From assembly GCA_026413225.1 (NCBI GenBank), contig CM048553.1, positions 20,708,501 through 20,772,500 on the forward strand: a stretch of 64,000 bases of DNA, given 5' to 3'. The notes under the pieces were generated by a model, which worked only from the letters and a program-made list of their open reading frames with translations, was not told where the DNA came from and searched no databases. Origin of the DNA: Otis tarda (Eukaryota; Chordata; Aves; Otidiformes; Otididae). The first letter of the stretch is position 1; each line of letters begins with the position of its first letter. The position numbers and the translations under genes were made by a program. Of the stretch, positions 11,904 through 37,133 are shown piece by piece.

Positions 11904-14735
11904 TTACCATTACATCCATAAAGAAAAGCAGTAGCAGGTATCAGTTCCTGAAGTATGTCCAAAACTTGAGAATTTAGGTGAATGCTACATTATCGCTCAG
12001 GAGATTTTCATTCTTGAGTTTTTAGGTTTCAAGCTTCTCTGCAAGAAGGTGCACACATATAAGGATTCTAACGATCTTACCCTGGACAACAGTGCTTGCT
12101 GCTATTCCTTCTCTTTACTTGAAGCAATAAATTGCCTGAGAGAAAGATAATTGATCTGAGCTGAATTTGTGCTCTATTCTAGTTCTTCTCCTAATAGTCA
12201 ATACTCTGGCTGTAGGTACTACGATTTTGTGCAGCTGAGATGCCTTCTGGTGGATGCCAAATCTTGTCTTCTCACAAATCTTCATTGCTGGTGTCAGAAA
12301 ATTACAACATAGCCATTTCTTCAGCCACTGTATGCACTCAAAGTGAAATTTTCCTTTGATGGTCTGTGAGCTGGAACATGAAGCAACACAGGGTACTCTG
12401 CATGCCCTAATCACCCACCTACTATGTGCAATCCTGCCAGCTCATGACACCTGCTTGCAGAGTCTTGTTTAGAGATTCTCTACAAATAAAAAAGATGGAT
12501 GTTGTAATTTACAGCTGCTTTTGTTTATCCAAGAGATGCTGTAATAGAATATAGAAATATTGTCATGCTTTTCTTTGGAAGCCTTAGTACTCTTCTGTAA
12601 AGAAAATCTCTTCCCTGCTCTCTGGCAAACTGGCTCACCACATCCTTTTCCATTGCTGTTCACATTTGGATGGCAAACTAGTGATGCAGCTATTCAGTTG
12701 GCTCAAATACTTGTTTGTGTAGCGAGTTTTATGGCTTGAAATCTGTTGACTTAAGAAAAATGGTGAAGTTCGCAAAGTTAAATATTCTGTTAAGCTTGTG
12801 AAAATGTAATTTGGCTCCCATAATTTTTCAAAATACAGTGATGTACTATGTTTTCCCCCAGAATTCCACCACACATGTTATTTGTAGAAAATGAACTTGA
12901 TCTGAAGCTAAATTATAACAGTACAACAAAGGAGGTTGGTACTTCTATGTCACTTGCAGTAGAAGCTCTTGAGAACAAAGAAAGCAATTATAAGAAAAGG
13001 AAGAACAGTTTCACATTGGTCTTCTTTGGAAAATTGTTTCACTTCACAGGAATGCTCAGAACACAAATTAATCAAATTGTATGTATCCCTCAAGTGATGG
13101 GTAAGGAAGAAAAGTCCATGAAAAAAAAAAATTTGTCTTCTGAGCAGGATTTGGACAGTATGCCCAACAAAGAATGAAACTAAATAAGATCTGCATAATT
13201 ATATGTATGCACATGGGAGTGAGATTACAATTCCACTTCTTCCACAGTTCCAGAATTTCTTAATGTCTGAATACAATTTTGCCAACTTAGGGATCTTTTT
13301 TCAACAATCTCTGTGTGTGATACATGTATCTGATTTATTGTTTCATCTTACTGAGATTTAACGAGTAACGTGCTTTGAATCCTTGTAGTTCAAATTTTCC
13401 TTTTTTTCTGTTAAACAGGGTGAGCTGAAGCATAGCACTGAGAGTGTTAAGTGTTATGGAATGTTTAACACTAAAATGGAAAATAATAAAAAAATAAAAT
13501 TTTGGGAGATCTTGCAGTCATTACATGCATTAGATACACAAAGTTACAGGCAAGGTTTAAGAGTTAAAATAACTGTTAGAATAAGTGACTGTGTAAGTAA
13601 GCATTTAAACATAAGAAATATCCTGAAGTACTTTCAAATGAAGGACCAGTGGGAATGCAAGTGAAGCCACTGTTTCAGAGACCTGGATGGAAATCTTGTT
13701 ATGAATTGCTGAATAATATTTCAGTTGGATCTCTGAGAGAGGTTTACATGACAATTTTTCAGTCTGGATCAACTCACCTGGTGCGTTAAAAAATTATAAG
13801 AATATGATTCTCAGTTAACTTCAAAATTTCATCACACCTATAGATTAATATTTGTATATTTTTAATGTTGCAGTTTTAATTATTAAAAATTAGAAAACCA
13901 AATGGAATTACAAACCAGCAACAGATTACTTAATTAACTTTTGCCTACTGGGATAAATAGAACATACCATAGCATATATCAAAGCAGACACCAGTGAGAC
14001 ACTATACATCCATTAGTATGCAGGAGGCTTTCTCTTCAGATATCCGTTCTTATCAGACACAAGCATATGTCTATCAAACTTATTAAATAAACCCAGCAAC
14101 TCATCGTGTTATAATCCATAGCATATAACATCATGGCAAAAATCAAAAGAAGTATACTGTGATGCTCCCCATAGACCAGAGAAATCAGCCACCAAATGAT
14201 GAGAAGTGGACAAAGAGTGAAAAAAATAATTGTTATTATTTTATGAAGGAGTATGAAATTTAAGTTAGTTTGCAAACACTAATAAACATCCTTCAGTTGT
14301 GCAAGAGGGTCTTAAAACAAAAGTGATCAAAATACCAGATTTTAAACTTGTTGTGTTTGTCTAATCATGTTACAATCACTCTGTCAGCTCCACTGCATTA
14401 CATGTATTACACACACGGGTTTGTAATACATGAAAAACATGAGTGAATCAGCCAAAGTGCAGACCTGTAAACCCATAATAATATAAATCTTCTTTACTTA
14501 CATGAAAAATCCCTTGAACCTATTGCAGTACTGTGTAGATTTTTGTAAGTTTCTTAGTACAATTTGCCAAGATGTGCTCTAAAATAAACAGGATTCCAGC
14601 ATGCTTCAAATGGAAGCTTTACAATTGCTTCATTTGGCCAATGAACCCTAGCTGATGACTTCCAAGATTCCTAGAAAAACTAATGATAAGTACTGCACAC
14701 CAAATGCGTGTCTAAATGATGTGGACTGATACTTT

Positions 14736-16716
14736 TTTATTTAATGAAAATGAGTGTCACCAGATATATATGTGCATACATTTGGTTATTGCTATCAGAA
14801 TTAACAGCCTGCAATTTAATCTCAGCCTATCAGAAACAGGGCTCAGCAGACCCACACAAATTGAAATGAATACTTGCCACAGGCTTTTCACCAGGCTTCA
14901 AGACAATGTGTTTGTTAGTACCTTCAGATTAATACCAGTTAGTTTTGAACAGTTTCAATCTGATGCTAGATGATTTAAAACAGATGAAAATAAATGTGTT
15001 ACACAAAATAAAATACAGAAAATACAGTATTGTATTATTTACTGAACAAAAGAAGTAAAAATCATGTTTGTTTTTTTTTTAAACAGCATTAAGTAATCAA
15101 ATTTAGACCATACAAGCATCAACAAGAAATGTAAATAACTGCATTATTAAGGTAGTATCTACAACTTTTTTTAACTGCTTGAGATCCAAAAATGCAAACG
15201 TTGTATACTTCACTTTAAAATGATTCAAATGCATTGTACAGTATGTAAAAAAATTGATAGTCAGTGACTACAATGAAATGTACATACAATACCTGAATTT
15301 AATAGCTCAGGCCCAGACCATCAAAGCATTTAGGTGTCCACTCCTCATGGAAGATCTGGGTCAGTGTACATTAACCCCTTCCATGAAACGAGTAACTGGT
15401 TTTGACGGTGTGAATTTATAGTCTTGTCTTTCCCTATACAGGGAGGGAAAGGGTCGCTATTAAAGAAAGAGCGGTTCCAATCGGCAGAAAGGTTATGGCA
15501 CTGAACTACATGAACCACCTTCCCTACACAACATAAAAATATTCTAATATTAAGGATTATTTTACAACTCAGTGGAAATATGCAGTAATGCAATCCATTT
15601 CCTTTGTCTGGATGACAAAAATGCAATCTTAACAGTCACAAGAGCCCGCCTTGTGTTAGCTATAAAAAAAAATATATTTATATATATATTTATGCAACTA
15701 CTATGTGCATTAAACAAAATCACTGTATGAATCAGCAGGGTTCAATAATACTTGTATCTGAATCTCTGGAAGGGGTGCATTGAAGTCTGTGGTGCTTCTC
15801 AGTAAGGACTTACAATGAACTGGCAAAGGATAGAAACCCATTTGTTTAAAATCTTATTTTTCTTCACATTGCCTAGGAAATGGTCCATAAGATCTCTGGC
15901 AGCTAAAAGGATGTTTCGTTTACTTCAGCCTACTGCTCAGAAATGAAAGATATCCCTTAAACAAACCTGATAATTTTATTGAACATCAAAACTGAAAATT
16001 AGCCCAATTTCATTGTGAACTCCCATGACATAAAATAGTTTCACCTTTGTGAAAAATGTCTATTGTCTTAATTTCTTACCAGTTGGCGTATCATGAGTTT
16101 TTTTAGAAGAACAGTAATCAGCAATGTACAAGAAACATTGTACTGTTCCTGGAAAGTGTATACATTGTGACGCACTCAGTTAGGTGGGTGAATTTAGAGT
16201 TGAAAAGTGAGTGTATTTAACATCCTCTTGTACAAGTATTGGAAAATTCCTTTTTTTCTCCTTTACCTGCATTGAGATACTTTTCTCAATCATCTGTGAA
16301 CACTGATCAGTGCTCTTTGCACTGAAAGAGTATAGATTTGTTACTTAGTCTTTGAGATATCAGAGAAGAACACTTGAACCAAAAGGTAATACCCTTGTGC
16401 ACCAAAGCTTTATTATATTTTTGATTACTGTGCATCCCCATACCTAAAGCCAATAACATGGCGCTTGTGCCATAGTTCTGATACTGTAGGTGTCCACTGA
16501 CAAGTGTTCTGCATGAACCATTGTGTCTCAGTCCACTAACAAAAACTACTGTGCAGTGGTAATCTGGTATCTTAGATAGTTTTTCTTCTTGGACAAAGCT
16601 TATCCAAAATCTTCCTTCTATCAGGCTACAGCAGCTTAGGGCTCCTTTTCTTTAAAGAGAGGCAAAGTAAATGTCTTACACCTGTAGGCCAGTACTGGTG
16701 TTCGGTCCTAGAAATT
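14736..16716 (-). other. PLXDC2: Probable PLXDC2 3' UTR (distal end uncertain)
   Basis: This is the minus-strand sequence directly after the PLXDC2 stop codon at 16719-16717, with no splice-site need to leave the exon. Candidate AATAAA poly(A) signals, read on the minus strand, lie at 16414-16409, 15980-15975 and 14741-14736. The last is used here only as a provisional boundary. The region is AT-rich, with long T/A tracts, as vertebrate 3' UTRs often are. A two-part inverted repeat at 16110-16147 could fold in the RNA. Which signal is used cannot be told without transcript data, and the UTR may be shorter or run further left. Confidence 0.4.
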
Positions 16717-28798
<12,082 letters not shown>

Positions 28799-28918
28799 TT
28801 ACCCATTCCATTTAACAGCTGGGAATTGAGCATTTGCTTTTTCTGGGTTACACGTTCGTCATTTTCCACAGCCCAAGTTGGAAAAAGATGTCAGATATCT
28901 CTTTCCCACAACCGAACA

Positions 28919-29155
28919 GAATCATAGAATCATAAAATGATTTGGGTTGGAAGGGACCTTTAAAGGCCATCTAGTCCAACCCCCTGCCAGGAGCAGGGAC
29001 ATCTCCAACCAGATCAGGTTGCTCAGAGCCCCATCCAACCTGGAATGTTTCCAGGGATGGGGCATCCACCACCTCTCTGGGCAACCTGTTCCAGTGTTCC
29101 ACCATCCTCATTGTAAAAATTTTTTTCCTTATATGAAGTCTGAATCTACCTCCAT
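28919..29155 (-). mobile_element. CR1 LINE 3'-end fragment
   Basis: The minus strand reads as the CR1 3' UTR. A body with the conserved GGTTGCCCAGAGAGGTGGTG and CCTTTAAAGGTCC blocks ends in ATTCTATGATTCT-type tail units at about 28919-28935. Only some 240 bp remain, and the left part is lost by 5' truncation. The border near 29155 is approximate because the sequence fades into unique DNA. It is in the sense orientation relative to PLXDC2. Confidence 0.95.
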
Positions 29156-31110
29156 AATCTTAATGAATAGACATTTAAAAATGTTTCCCTAATTCTAACT
29201 CAATAAACAAAATTAATATCCTTTCTTTTGAATGCAATCTGGACACTCTGAAGTTCCTAATTACCTTAATAATGAATTTTGCTTTGATTTTCTCATAAAA
29301 CTATCACAGTTGCCCTACAGACAAAAAGTACTACCTGAATACATTTTGAATGTTGGGTTTGGTTTTTTTAAGCTTTAAATTGAAACATGCCACAAACCCT
29401 TGTGAGGTCTAGCTAACAAACACGTTCTGAAAGCCTGATTCAGTAGCTTGGAGAGGAGTTTTGAACCAATCAGTGCAACTGAACCAAAGGGCCAAAACTG
29501 TAACAGATGGATGCTAAATGACCCTGCAATATTCTGATCTTTGTCTGAATGAAACACTCGTCATACCAAAGTATTACAGAAGACCATCCATTTACTAAAC
29601 TTGATATTGAAAGGTCACTCATGCTATGCTGCCGTCAGGAGAAAAGGGGGCTCGCTCAGTCACACAAGCAACTTGTCAGCAGTGCTTCCAAATAAGTGCC
29701 TGAAAGTCTTTTAACAACACTGTAGCCTTTGTAGAAAAAGGCTTTCAATAAATACGCCAACATTTGTAGAATTGCTTGTGCTTGGGTGATACTTCTACTT
29801 TGGACAATCTGGAATTTCACAGCAAGTACAAACATGGTGATAAGCAATGATTCTTTAGCATCCTCTTGCATAAACGGATAAGTGCTGTTCTACTCTCTAC
29901 TGCAGGCAAAAGAGCCATTCAGAAGTCCTGGGTTTAAGAAACATAGAAGAGCACTGGCCATTTGACTTCACAAACTTACATCATTGTCCTAATATTCCCA
30001 CTGCTTTCTGCCTTTCTAGCAATCCTTCAAATCACCTCCATGCCTTACTCCATACAACACCTGTCTCTGGTTTTGCTTATGAGAACCTTTGTTTCAATTC
30101 CACTTTTAAATTTCCTCTCACCACGCTTGTTTGCCAAGCTGACTGTAATGAAAATTGTTAATTTCTGCAGTCATCCTTTTTGTTGCGCCACACCCTTGAA
30201 CTATGTGTTTGATTGTCTTAGAGTGTCACGGTCTGTGAGGTCACGCACTGTCCATTTTATTTGTTTCTTGGAAAACAGCTATTAAGTTATGGGTACCGCT
30301 TCAAACAAGTTACTGTTATTACTCTTAATAGTAACAACAACAATAACACTGTGCATGGTCTTTTACCATTTATCAGATGCTAATATTAAAAAAGGGAATT
30401 GGCAGAAAGGTCTATTGATCTAGGTCATGTTAAAATGCCTTGTATGTGGGGCAATAAAAGACAACAGGAATGGTTAATCTCAGTGTAACAGCTCATGCAT
30501 CCACATACGGCAGCACTTTTCTCACCAGATCAAGGAAAGCCCGCATGGCTTGTCACCCAGCAGACTGAATGGCACCATTGCAACAGTAGGGAGAGAAAGA
30601 AAATAAAGATGATTTATCTTAGCCAAGAGATACTTCTAGCTATAACACGGAAGTGAATCTATGGGGGAAGTGAAGGGATTCATGTACATTTCCCCTGCTT
30701 TTGTCCATCTTTCCTCAACCCTGAGTCAGGATAGATGAAACCCTACAGTGTTGCTCTGCTCTTTCCCATGAAGTCAGTGAGACAGCTTGTGGAGTAAGGA
30801 GCTGAGTAACAAAATTGGAACATAAAGAAAAAGAACCCAATAATTTGAGAGGCAAAACTAGGATGTGGGAGGCATTAATGAATCTAATAAAAAACTACAC
30901 ACATGCACCTCCACTTGGGTACTGCCTAATCCTGAAGGTATCTTTCTTTTTACTGAAAAGTTCATGAGTATCTGTTCACACGGGAACTTCAGTTTTAATT
31001 GTGCTGTGAACATCAAGTTTGAGCTTAGGCATGAATAGGATCCAGGAACCAGGCCTCTCCCTGCCTAAATCCTACAAAGGGATTTACTTGGCTTTCTTAA
31101 AGTTTTGTTC

Positions 31111-31134
31111 ATATATATATATATATATATATAT
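31111..31134. repeat. (AT)12 microsatellite
   Basis: Twelve uninterrupted AT dinucleotides in a PLXDC2 intron. Length polymorphism is likely. A T24 run follows 45 bp downstream. Confidence 0.95.
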
Positions 31135-31179
31135 GAGCTTTTAAAAAAGAAAATAAGTGTCAGCCTTATTTGATTTTTC

Positions 31180-31203
31180 TTTTTTTTTTTTTTTTTTTTT
31201 TTT
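31180..31203. repeat. T24 homopolymer run
   Basis: An uninterrupted run of T in a PLXDC2 intron, 45 bp after the (AT)12 repeat. No SINE or LINE body adjoins it. It may be misassembled or polymorphic in length. Confidence 0.9.
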
Positions 31204-34200
31204 AACACAGTACATACAATGAAAATTTCCAGGCCATCCTTTACATTGCAGTGAAAGAAAGGAGATATTGCTTAGGTTGTGGAAGATCTATTTTCAGATG
31301 TATTCCCACCCAAATGGCACCTAAAACACTTCCTGGTAGTTGTAGCACTATGTAGCAAAGAATGCAAGATTCATGGAGAAGACAGGAAAGAAAGGTGACC
31401 CTAAAATAGGTCCCTCTTAACTTTCAGGCAGCAGACTTTACTTGACATAGCCATTAATAATTTATTAAATAGCTATTAACTTTCAGCTGAGAATAGATGA
31501 ATGTATATAAGCTCCAGTCTTCATTTCTGTGCATGCACTTGTAGCAATATTTAGTACTTGCACACGTATTTCAAACCATCAAACAAATGCAGATTAAGCA
31601 ATTGAAAGGCTATCAGGAAAGGCCTGCTTTATTGTACATGCTCTGGGTTGGGCTATTAATTCCCAGTGAGGAGCAGTTAGTCGTCTGAATCACCCTACTG
31701 AGAAGTAACTGCTTCCCAGAAAGAGCAGAGGATTCATAGTTTGTCTGTCTCATAATTGTCTTTTTGTCAGCTTCATACTCTTCGACTCTTCCCTTCAATG
31801 CCACATTGGTGCATCATGAACTACTTTGTCACTTGTACCCATTTTCAGGCCCATTTGCACTAAATGAGTAATTTATATTGTTACTATGTTATGGTTGAGG
31901 GTAGAACATCATATTCTGCATACAAAAAAAAATGCTAGACTTCAGCAAAGGTCCTAACCACTCTGTAAAGGCCATCAAATGAATCCCCTTTGATACGATA
32001 TTTTCTCAATGTTTAGTATCCAGCTTTGCAAACGAGAATGCTGTCTCTTCCAAATAGCACAGGTGACAACTGCCTGCCTAGACTTCTACTAGTCTAGGGC
32101 AGAGCACTGGATGGACATCAGTGCAGTGATCAGAATGCCAAATCAAAAAAATAATGAAATACAAGAACTGCTTTTCTTAAACCACAACAAGTGTAACCAA
32201 CTTGTAATTTTCATAATCAAAATTCAGTTCATTGACCCCAGGGCTCAAATACTCCTGAGAAATTGATTTCACTCTCTTTGCACAGAGACAATAAACAGCG
32301 TTGTCAACTCTGAAAATACTCTCTGCTGCAAAATCAACTGACAGCTCTTTTAAAAAGCCACTAAGGGAAACAGATGAAAAAAAAAAGGACTGGGAAACTT
32401 TTCAGGTGCAGAAATCTTATTAAGATTATCACAGCACATCTGCTATTCCAGGCAAGGCTAAAGTAAGGGGAGGATATTTGTCTTATGACCAATCCTTTCC
32501 CAAAAGGAGCACTCTCAGTGGAACTTTCCCCACATTTTCCTTTTCTTGTGCTCAAAAAAGTAATTGTTACATACACTATGCTCTATATTTATAACTTCTC
32601 CCAAAATCCTTACATGCATAAAGCTTTTAAGCAGAAGGATCATGTTAACATCTCCAAGGTTAGTCTGCTTCTCATTAGGTGCTGAACGACAGGACAGAAA
32701 CAGCAAGTTACTTTTTTTCCCAAATAAAAAGGCACACAATACAAACATGAAATAACTGTTCTCCTGCTGGAATGCTGATTTAAAAATGAAAGTGAAAATA
32801 CAATTAAAATGTTCTCATTGTTTGCACGATAAACACACAAAGACCATATAATTTTTTATTTTATATTACTATATTATGTCTCTAGTTACAGTTGGGTTAG
32901 CTTCTTTTGGTGTATAAAAACCAAATAAACTCAAAGAATTATCATGAATAAAAATCTTGCCCTGTGATGCTGACTTTAAAAGGAACAAAGGTGTGTACAA
33001 ACTGGGACGGCTCTTTAGAAAGTTTGTAAACACATTGTGGATACTTTCTCAACACTTTTTCTCACTATTGCACATTAAATATTGAGGTCTGCAAAATAAC
33101 GAAATACATTGTTTTCTATTATGTAAATTTAAGGTTTACATAAAATTTCTATTGTGATCGTTCCAGATATAAAAAAACCCAAAATAGTGACACAAACATG
33201 TACACCTCTCATGATATGACATGGAAAAGAGTTTATTTACCAGAGATTAATATCTCTGTCTTTGAGAGCAGAGATACAAACAAGTTCAATGGTAAAATGG
33301 AGGAAAAATAGGTGAACTTCAGGTACTTCCTGGCTAGAAACTTTCCTTTATATGAAGTGACATGGAATCAAGGGCAAATGACAACCAAAAAAGTAAAATT
33401 TCATTGTGTGGACTTGGAAAATAAAGCTTTGCTTTTTCCCTCCAAAAGCCATGTAATTTCTTTTTACCCTTGCATTTGATCAGATGGTAAAAAGCTCCAA
33501 TTCAAACTCATTTCTTATATGCACATGCATCTTCCAAGGATAAAATGCAATACCCTATTTAACCTTCCTGACAGACACAGCGATACTAGCAAAGCTGGGG
33601 ATATAGATGACTTAAATAGCAGCAATCAGCCTAAAGATGATATCTCAATACTGAGCTTTGTTCTTTTCTCCCCTCTTTTTACCAGAAGAACGAATTTTCA
33701 TGGCAAACCCCTGAATTTTTCACAAAGAGACAGAAAATGAATCCTGCAATTTCTTCTCATATAGGAATGCTCTGTGATATAATGAGCACTTGCCATTAGG
33801 TCACGGGGCAGCAACTGGAGGAATTCTTAGTGTTCATCAAAACCTGAGATTTTTTTTTTACCTGGTTGGCCAGATGACTATGAAGATACCACATGGGTAT
33901 GAGAGCATCTATGCAGCCGTATTGGTACAGAAATGCTGGTTTACTAAGTTGATAGTGTTTCTGGCATGGTCTCCATTTTATGGCAAAATGGGTCTGGATA
34001 CAAGCGCATGAAAGCAGCTCCTACAGATGAAGCAGACTGGAAAAACATACAGGTTCAGGTAGAACCATGTCTACAGAAAAGATGTACGTAGTCTTTTAGT
34101 CTTATTATTTATGGGTATGCACTACATAGATTAATCATTACAGAAACAGAATGTGTGATAGTCTTTTCAGAGCCTCCATGCAAACATGCAATTTTTGGAT

Positions 34201-34443
34201 AGTTTAGTTGTTAACCGCAGAACTTCCCTTGCATGCCGCCCCAATATAAGTTAGGTAATGATGATTTTGGTATTGGCCACAATTTTAAGCTGTAGCACAT
34301 CTAGCTTTATAAAAAAGACATTTATTGATTAAAGTAGATTGTGCCATACTATTAATACTCATGCAAGACAAGTATCTTATTGTTCTTACATAAAACTCAC
34401 TATCCTTCAAATACTAGCTTAGGCATTTCTGGTATGCTTATAT

Positions 34444-34463
34444 ATTATTATTATTATTACTAT
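34444..34463. repeat. TTA-type trinucleotide repeat
   Basis: Short run of TTA/ATT units, decaying to the right into related trinucleotides up to about 34495. Intronic in PLXDC2. Confidence 0.75.
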
Positions 34464-36847
34464 TATGCTATTACTGTAAAATTATTACTGAATCACAGAA
34501 ATGTCATGGTCCTTAAAGGATGTAGCATTTAGGTAACTTAAAACTTGCTGTGACAATACAATACAACTTTTTTTTATATTGTTCACAGGGATGTCATCAG
34601 AGACTGCAAGTTTTGTAATTCACTCTGTAAAAAATATCTGACTGAAGTCCTGAGCTGTGGGAGAAAGTGAGATATACTGAAAGCTGATTTCTTAGCCTCC
34701 CATTTCTACTTCTTGGCTGGGTGTTGGGTACTGCTTTTGCTAGTTATATAAATTTGATATATAAACAAATACATGTACTGCTTAGGATAGATGCTATTTG
34801 ATTATTCAGAAATCTATGCCTATATATACCTGTCTTTTTAAAAGCCATCTAAGCAAAGAATGAAGCAATTTTCATCCCTTTCCAAGGTTTATTTCAGGCT
34901 AATAAAACTGACTGCCAGCGACAGTGCTGCAACATTCTGTCTTGGAGCAAACCAGCTGAATCTGGCAGGTTAAACCCATCTCTCTTCACTACTATCCCTG
35001 TTATCTGTCCAATACGTTACTGTACCTATGTTAATCTCATTCAACCAACCTTGCACCCACAACTGTTCCTCTTCCATAGCCATCCTTGGACTGTTATTGA
35101 TCTGGTTCCTCTCATCCAGGAGCTTCAGGGTGTCTGATAGCTTTCCACATGAGAGATCTCTACAAGCCATTTGGCAACACCTCCTCTCCACGTGTTTGCT
35201 GTCCTCTTTGGGCAGCCAAAGAGCAGAAATCCTCTCTTGCTGCATGGTCTAGGGCTAACCTGCACCTACAGATACAAGTTCACTCCATCAGCCCTCCACC
35301 CTATTATGTGTGTTATTTCTAGCTTGCAAGCTGTATCACCCTATTTGCATGACTGTGGGTTTGAGTTAACATGCAAAGAGGGAGGACATAATGTTTAGGA
35401 CAGCTGAGCATGCAGGGTTACAGCCTACAGGGAGCTCAGTAGAGAGAAAGGATTTTTCCCCTCTTTTGGGCCTCCATTTACATCTGGAATGTGAGTCTAC
35501 CAGGAGATTTCTTGTTTTATGGGGCAGGTATGTAGTTCTCCAAACCTAAGCCTTTTTCCTGTACATAATGCAGATTCCTGAACAGATGATTAATGACCTA
35601 TACATAGTGACTGTGGGAAGGAATAAGGGAATGTACAGGCAGAAGGAATCTCCATAAATATATTCTCTCTACGTCTTTTAGGAACAGCATGTTTTGGATT
35701 TCTCAGCTTCTTCACAGTAACGGAGTGTGATTTTCTTGATTTGTGGGTTCATCCCCTTAGCATTTGTTAACATTTTGAGGTTAAGCCATTGCTACACTTT
35801 ACTTGGTTTCATGATAACTTATAAAGTTATGGATCAGCTAATGCTTTAAAAGTTGTTTTCCCATTGCATGTAAGGAATGAAAGGTGGTCTTTGAGTGAGA
35901 ATATTATGAACTATAACCCACAAATTCTGAATTCAGTATCTGGCTTTGCTGTAAATTTTCTGTAGAACTCAGGGCAACTTAGTAAGTCTCTCCAAAATTG
36001 ATCAGCTGCTTAGTGCAGTAAATGGATGAGAGTGCACTAAAATCAAATCAAATCCCTCTGTTGATAGGATGACAACAGTCTGTTAGCTAAGGAGTTTAAT
36101 TCTTCTGCTTTAAAATATCACCTAACGCTACAACAGTTGTCACCAGTACTAATTTTAATATGAGTCGCTTTAGGCCATCTAAGCCATTACAATACTTAGT
36201 AGCATTAAGCAGTGGCCATCACAATGCTCAATATTGTACCATATTGTCCCACACCATTTGGCCTGGCAAGGCAGCTGACTTGCTAAATCCAGAAGAGCAA
36301 AAAGTTACCAAATTACAAGAATTTCAATTCAGTCAGCCCATTGACTCCTCTTAACCCTACTGAAAGCAAACACAAGACCATCAGGTCAAGCAGGCTATTC
36401 CTCTCTAAAGCTGTGTCTAATGCTTGCAGTGTTACTTACCCCCACACCTTCTCCCACCTTTTGGAGACAGAATAACTTCAGGTAAAACAGGTAGTTCAAA
36501 AGACATAAGATCATAAGAGCTTTGTGTGCCCTAGCTGTCACACTGCCACAGAACTGTGACAGCAACAAGAGCAGATGATAAGATAAAATACTGAGTAATG
36601 CAGCCTTGTCTTAAAAGTTTGTCTAGTCTATTACATTTAACGTTCCATAAAATCTCCATTTAGATCTACATGAGGTTTTCACATTAACCCTTTGAGCTGG
36701 TACAAAGTCCACAAACGGTACATGTTTAACAAAATCAGTTAAATGTGTGCCTTTACAGCAAAGTCATTACAATTGTAAGAGTAGATACTGTGTATCATTT
36801 TATGTCTTGCTTAGAAAACCAAAGAGAAACTAGATTATTTTAAGTTA

Positions 36848-37133
36848 GACAGGGCCTGTCTAATAAAGGGTAATGGTTTTAAAACAGAGGGAGGTAGATT
36901 TAGACTAGATATAAGGAAGAAATTTTTTACAATGAGGATGGTGGAACACTGGAACAGGTTGTCCAGAGAGGTGGTGGATGCCCCATCCCTGGAAACTTTC
37001 AAGGCCAGGTTGGACGGGGCTCTGAGCAACCTGATCTGGTAGGAGATGTCCCTGCTCCTGGCAGGGGGGTTGGACTAGATGACCTTTAAAGGTCCTTTCC
37101 AACCCAAACTATTCTACGATGCTATGATTCTAT
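36848..37133 (+). mobile_element. CR1 LINE 3'-end fragment
   Basis: The plus strand shows the last codons of CR1 ORF2 and its 3' UTR: GGTAGATTTAGACTAGATAT, AGAGAGGTGGTGGATGCCCC, GACCTTTAAAGGTCC, then the tail ATTCTACGATGCTATGATTC at about 37111-37130. It is strongly 5'-truncated (about 286 bp). The 5' border around 36848 is approximate. It is antisense to PLXDC2. Confidence 0.95.

Larger units (their letters stand above)
7739..14735. other. Intergenic DNA between solo LTR and PLXDC2 3' UTR
   Basis: No gene is recognised. Features seen are a 15-bp tandem duplication built on AGCTGAAAAGCTT at 10204-10233, a homeodomain-site-rich stretch at about 10440-10760, and an A/C-rich simple sequence at 11847-11903. 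Moderately GC-richer patches lie at 8700-9130 and 9300-9960. They have overlapping open frames on both strands but no domain I can recognise. The true end of the PLXDC2 transcript could lie anywhere in the upper part of this stretch. Confidence 0.5.

Noticed and set aside
34970-35398. Cluster of open frames on both strands inside the 14.2-kb PLXDC2 intron
   Set aside because: The 91-codon minus frame looks charged and protein-like but matches nothing I recognise, and the opposite strand is equally open. A decayed ancient repeat is possible.
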